Assembly: GCA_946042285.1 (NCBI GenBank)
Contig: CAMGDK010000085.1
Coordinates: forward strand, 1-6,380
Direction: 5' to 3'
DNA: 6,380 bases
Source: an uncultured Clostridia bacterium
Lineage (GTDB): Bacteria; Bacillota; Clostridia; Oscillospirales; Acutalibacteraceae
The position numbers and the translations under genes were made by a program. Position 1 is the first letter of the stretch. Each line of letters opens with the position of its first letter. Below the pieces are notes generated by a model, which was not told where the DNA came from, searched no databases, and worked only from the letters and a program-made list of their open reading frames with translations. Below, one piece after another: positions 4,052-6,380 of this stretch.

Positions 4052-6235
4052 ATGGCGTTAAATGAAATGCAGCAAATGGCTGTGAATACAACAGAAGGAC
4101 CTTTGCTTATTCTTGCAGGTGCAGGCTCAGGCAAAACCACCGTGCTTGTAAACAGGGTTGAGCATATTATCAGCTCCGGTCTTGCAAAGGGCTGGCAGGT
4201 GCTTGCCATTACATTTACAAATAAGGCGGCGGGTGAGCTGCGAGAGCGACTTACAAGAGCAGTCGGCGAGGAAGCGAATGATATTTGGGCGCACACATTC
4301 CATAGCTGTTGCTCGAGGATTTTAAGACGATTCGGCGACAGAATAGGCTACTCAAATCATTTTACAATCTACGATACAGATGACTCGAGAAGAGTGATGA
4401 AGCAGTGCCAAAAGCAACTTGGTATTGAGGATAAAATCATTAACCACAAGTCAATTCTTGCTGAAATCAGCAGAGCAAAGGATAGCCTTATTGATTGTGA
4501 TGAATATAAGGCTATGAACATCAATGATTTTAGAAAAAGTAAGATTGCGCAGTGCTATGAATTATATCAGTCGGAGCTTAAAAAGTCCGATGCTATGGAT
4601 TTTGATGATATTATTTTCAACACTGTTAAGCTTCTTCGCGAAAATGATGATGTAAGAGATCTATATCAAACTCAATTCAAATATGTTATGGTAGATGAGT
4701 ATCAGGATACAAACCATGCACAGTATGTGCTTACATCGCTTCTTGCCGATAAGTATAAGAATATTTGTGTTGTCGGTGATGACGACCAAAGCATTTATCG
4801 CTTCCGTGGTGCTACTATTGAGAATATTCTCTCGTTTGAACAGCATTACAACGGCGCAAAGGTAATTCGACTTGAGGAAAATTACCGTTCAACTCAAAAC
4901 ATTCTTGACGGTGCAAATGCCGTTATTTCCCATAACAAAAACAGAAAGGGCAAAAAACTTTTTACCCGCTCGGGAGCAGGAGAAAAAATTGTACTTAAAA
5001 CTGCAATGAACGAGTCCGATGAGTCAAATTTTATCGTTGATGAAATTTTAAAAAATGTCAAATCCGGCAGGAAATTCTCCGACCACGCAATACTTTATCG
5101 AATGAATGCACAGTCGCGAAATCTTGAAATTATGCTCGCAAAAAGCGGCGTAGCATACAAGGTTATCGGCGGTCATCGCTTCTTTGACCGTAAGGAAATT
5201 AAGGACATTATATCGTATTTTGCTGTTATAAATAATCCTGCGGATAATGTTAGATTACAGCGCATAATCAATGTTCCGAAGCGCTCTATCGGTGACACGA
5301 TGGTAGGCTACATTACGGAAATTGCAGCAGGTATAGGTATATCTGCTTTTGAGGTTTGTGGGCGTGCGGATGAGTTTGAAAAAACAGCTCGCTCTGCGTC
5401 AAAGCTTAAGGGATTTGCTGAGCTAATCAGGCATTTTCAGGCTTGTCTTGACGACGGTATGCCACTTACGGATTTGCTTCAGGAAATTATGAATGAAACT
5501 AAATATGCAGATTATCTTATGGAGGATCCTGCCACTGCAGAGGATAGACTTAACAACATCAACGAATTGTCGTCAATGCTTGTTAAGTATCAGGAGGAGA
5601 GCGAGGAGCCTGACTTGTCCGAATTTTTGGAGGATGTTGCACTCATTTCCGATATTGATTCTTACAACGAAAATGAGGACGCTGTCGTTCTTATGACTCT
5701 TCATTCTGCGAAGGGACTTGAGTTTCCGATCGTCTTCATTCCCGGCGTAGAGGAGGGTATCTTCCCCGGTGCGCAGTCAATGTTTGACGAGCAGGAGCTT
5801 GAGGAGGAGCGCCGACTTGCTTATGTCGGTATTACAAGAGCAAAGGAAAGGCTTTATCTTGTTAATGCGCAGAGCAGAATGTTATATGGTACAACTAACA
5901 GAAATCAGGCATCAAGATTTATTAAAGAGCTTCCGAGAGATGTCGTTGACGATGTTTCAACAACATCATACACAATGCCGTCTTCGCGCTCAAACGCAGT
6001 AAAATCCGTTACATCATCAAGCACAAATGCGCACAGCTTCGGTCAGTCGGGAAACACTGCTGTTAAAAATGACACAAAATACAATGTCGGTGATACGGTA
6101 GTGCATAAGAGCTTCGGCACAGGCGTTATCCTTTCACTTCAGCCAATGGGTAACGATGTTCTCATGGAGGTTGCATTTGATAAAGCAGGCACAAAGAAAA
6201 TGATGGCAAACTATGCAAGACTTGAGAAAAAGTAA
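4052..6235 (+). CDS. pcrA: ATP-dependent 3'-5' DNA helicase PcrA (UvrD/Rep superfamily 1A)
   Basis: This helicase unwinds DNA in nucleotide excision and mismatch-type repair, dismantles recombinase filaments and resolves replication-transcription conflicts. The protein is 727 residues, the usual PcrA size. Motifs run in order: Q motif NEMQQMAV (4-11); Walker A GAGSGKT (23-29); Ia AITFTNKAAGELRERL (52 onward); Walker B VDEYQDTN (214-221); III GDDDQSIYRFRGA (242-254); IV EENYRS (275-280); V TLHSAKGLEFPIVFIPG (549 onward); VI EEERRLAYVGITRAKERLYL (584-603). After a Ser/Thr/Asn-rich linker (about 632-674), the C-terminal domain (about 675-727, YNVGDTVVHKSFGTGVILSL) matches the Tudor-like module that binds RNA polymerase in Gram-positive PcrA. 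ATG 4052 is chosen because GGAG (4041-4044) lies 7 bases before it and the Q motif follows at once; an in-frame TTG at 4007 lies in the preceding terminator. All key residues are intact. No clear own promoter is visible. Confidence 0.97.
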   Translation: MALNEMQQMAVNTTEGPLLILAGAGSGKTTVLVNRVEHIISSGLAKGWQVLAITFTNKAAGELRERLTRAVGEEANDIWAHTFHSCCSRILRRFGDRIGYSNHFTIYDTDDSRRVMKQCQKQLGIEDKIINHKSILAEISRAKDSLIDCDEYKAMNINDFRKSKIAQCYELYQSELKKSDAMDFDDIIFNTVKLLRENDDVRDLYQTQFKYVMVDEYQDTNHAQYVLTSLLADKYKNICVVGDDDQSIYRFRGATIENILSFEQHYNGAKVIRLEENYRSTQNILDGANAVISHNKNRKGKKLFTRSGAGEKIVLKTAMNESDESNFIVDEILKNVKSGRKFSDHAILYRMNAQSRNLEIMLAKSGVAYKVIGGHRFFDRKEIKDIISYFAVINNPADNVRLQRIINVPKRSIGDTMVGYITEIAAGIGISAFEVCGRADEFEKTARSASKLKGFAELIRHFQACLDDGMPLTDLLQEIMNETKYADYLMEDPATAEDRLNNINELSSMLVKYQEESEEPDLSEFLEDVALISDIDSYNENEDAVVLMTLHSAKGLEFPIVFIPGVEEGIFPGAQSMFDEQELEEERRLAYVGITRAKERLYLVNAQSRMLYGTTNRNQASRFIKELPRDVVDDVSTTSYTMPSSRSNAVKSVTSSSTNAHSFGQSGNTAVKNDTKYNVGDTVVHKSFGTGVILSLQPMGNDVLMEVAFDKAGTKKMMANYARLEKK

Positions 6236-6249
6236 TAAATGATATTTTT

Positions 6250-6275
6250 GAGGTGGGCAATGCTCACCTCTTTTT
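6250..6275 (+). terminator. Intrinsic terminator after pcrA
   Basis: GAGGTGGGC (6250-6258) pairs with GCTCACCTC (6262-6270) as a 9-bp stem with one G-U pair and an AAT loop, followed by TTTTT (6271-6275). It begins 14 bases after the pcrA stop. Confidence 0.9.
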
Positions 6276-6335
6276 CATGCCTGTTTATGACTATATTACT
6301 AAATATTGCCTATATAAAATTATTATTTTATTTAT

Positions 6336-6380
6336 CTGTCTCTTATACACATCTGACGCTGCCGACGAAGGCTTAGGTGT
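6336..6380 (+). other. Nextera sequencing adapter with i5 index (non-genomic)
   Basis: Bases 6336-6354 are the reverse complement of the Tn5 mosaic end (CTGTCTCTTATACACATCT). Bases 6355-6368 (GACGCTGCCGACGA) complete the reverse complement of the Nextera read-1 transposase adapter. Bases 6369-6376, AGGCTTAG, are the reverse complement of CTAAGCCT, the Nextera i5 index 508 as I recall it. The final GTGT matches the start of the flanking P5-side primer complement. This is read-through of a short insert left in the assembly, so the genomic sequence ends at about 6335. The remaining 60 bases before it (6276-6335) are AT-rich with no gene that I can support. Confidence 0.97.

Noticed and set aside
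1..6335. CRISPR arrays, tRNA or rRNA genes, insertion sequences, toxin-antitoxin pairs or defence systems
   Set aside because: No regularly spaced repeats, structured RNA signatures, transposase or defence-protein motifs were seen on either strand.
6336..6354. Tn5 mosaic end as a natural transposon boundary
   Set aside because: It is followed directly by the synthetic Nextera adapter and index, so it comes from library construction and not from a mobile element.

Overview
The window looks like the end of a contig from a low-GC, Gram-positive anaerobe, most likely an uncultured Clostridia member of the Oscillospirales/Ruminococcaceae type. The grounds are AT-rich spacers, strong GGAGG-type ribosome binding sites, SigA-like promoters, a Na+-pump decarboxylase pair, a PcrA-type helicase and a cysteine-rich protein with a sporulation-like promoter element. 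The exact taxon cannot be fixed from the sequence.

Layout. (1) 1-1070: the 3' part of a large, probably secreted protein made of parallel beta-helix repeats followed by a C-terminal fibronectin type III-like domain; its true start lies outside the window. (2) 1071-1158: a short spacer with a 14-bp perfect palindrome and a long hairpin whose 3' arm contains the ribosome binding site of the next gene. (3) 1159-1983: a 274-residue protein with 20 cysteines and no recognised function, possibly a spore-surface protein. (4) 1996-2028: a strong, apparently bidirectional terminator shared with a 44-codon membrane-protein gene on the minus strand (2048-2182), which has its own GGAGG site and promoter. 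(5) 2183-2342: a divergent promoter region. (6) 2343-3976: a two-gene operon, oadG-oadB, encoding the two membrane subunits of a sodium-pumping decarboxylase and closed by a terminator. (7) 4052-6235: pcrA, a complete UvrD/PcrA superfamily 1A helicase with its C-terminal Tudor-like domain, also closed by a terminator. (8) 6336-6380: Nextera sequencing adapter with an i5 index, not genomic DNA.

How the genes relate. OadG and OadB would assemble in the membrane with a carboxyltransferase (alpha) and a biotin carrier, couple decarboxylation to Na+ export, and so energise the membrane. Neither soluble partner is in the window, so the enzyme's substrate cannot be named. PcrA is a housekeeping repair and transcription-associated helicase and appears to be an unrelated neighbour. 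The first two plus-strand genes may be surface or spore related.

Most of the window is ordinary. The points most worth following are the hairpin over the ribosome binding site with a sporulation-like -10 element in its 5' arm, the unannotated 44-residue membrane protein, the split decarboxylase locus, and the adapter at the end, which should be trimmed. I did not see a clearly new multi-gene system.
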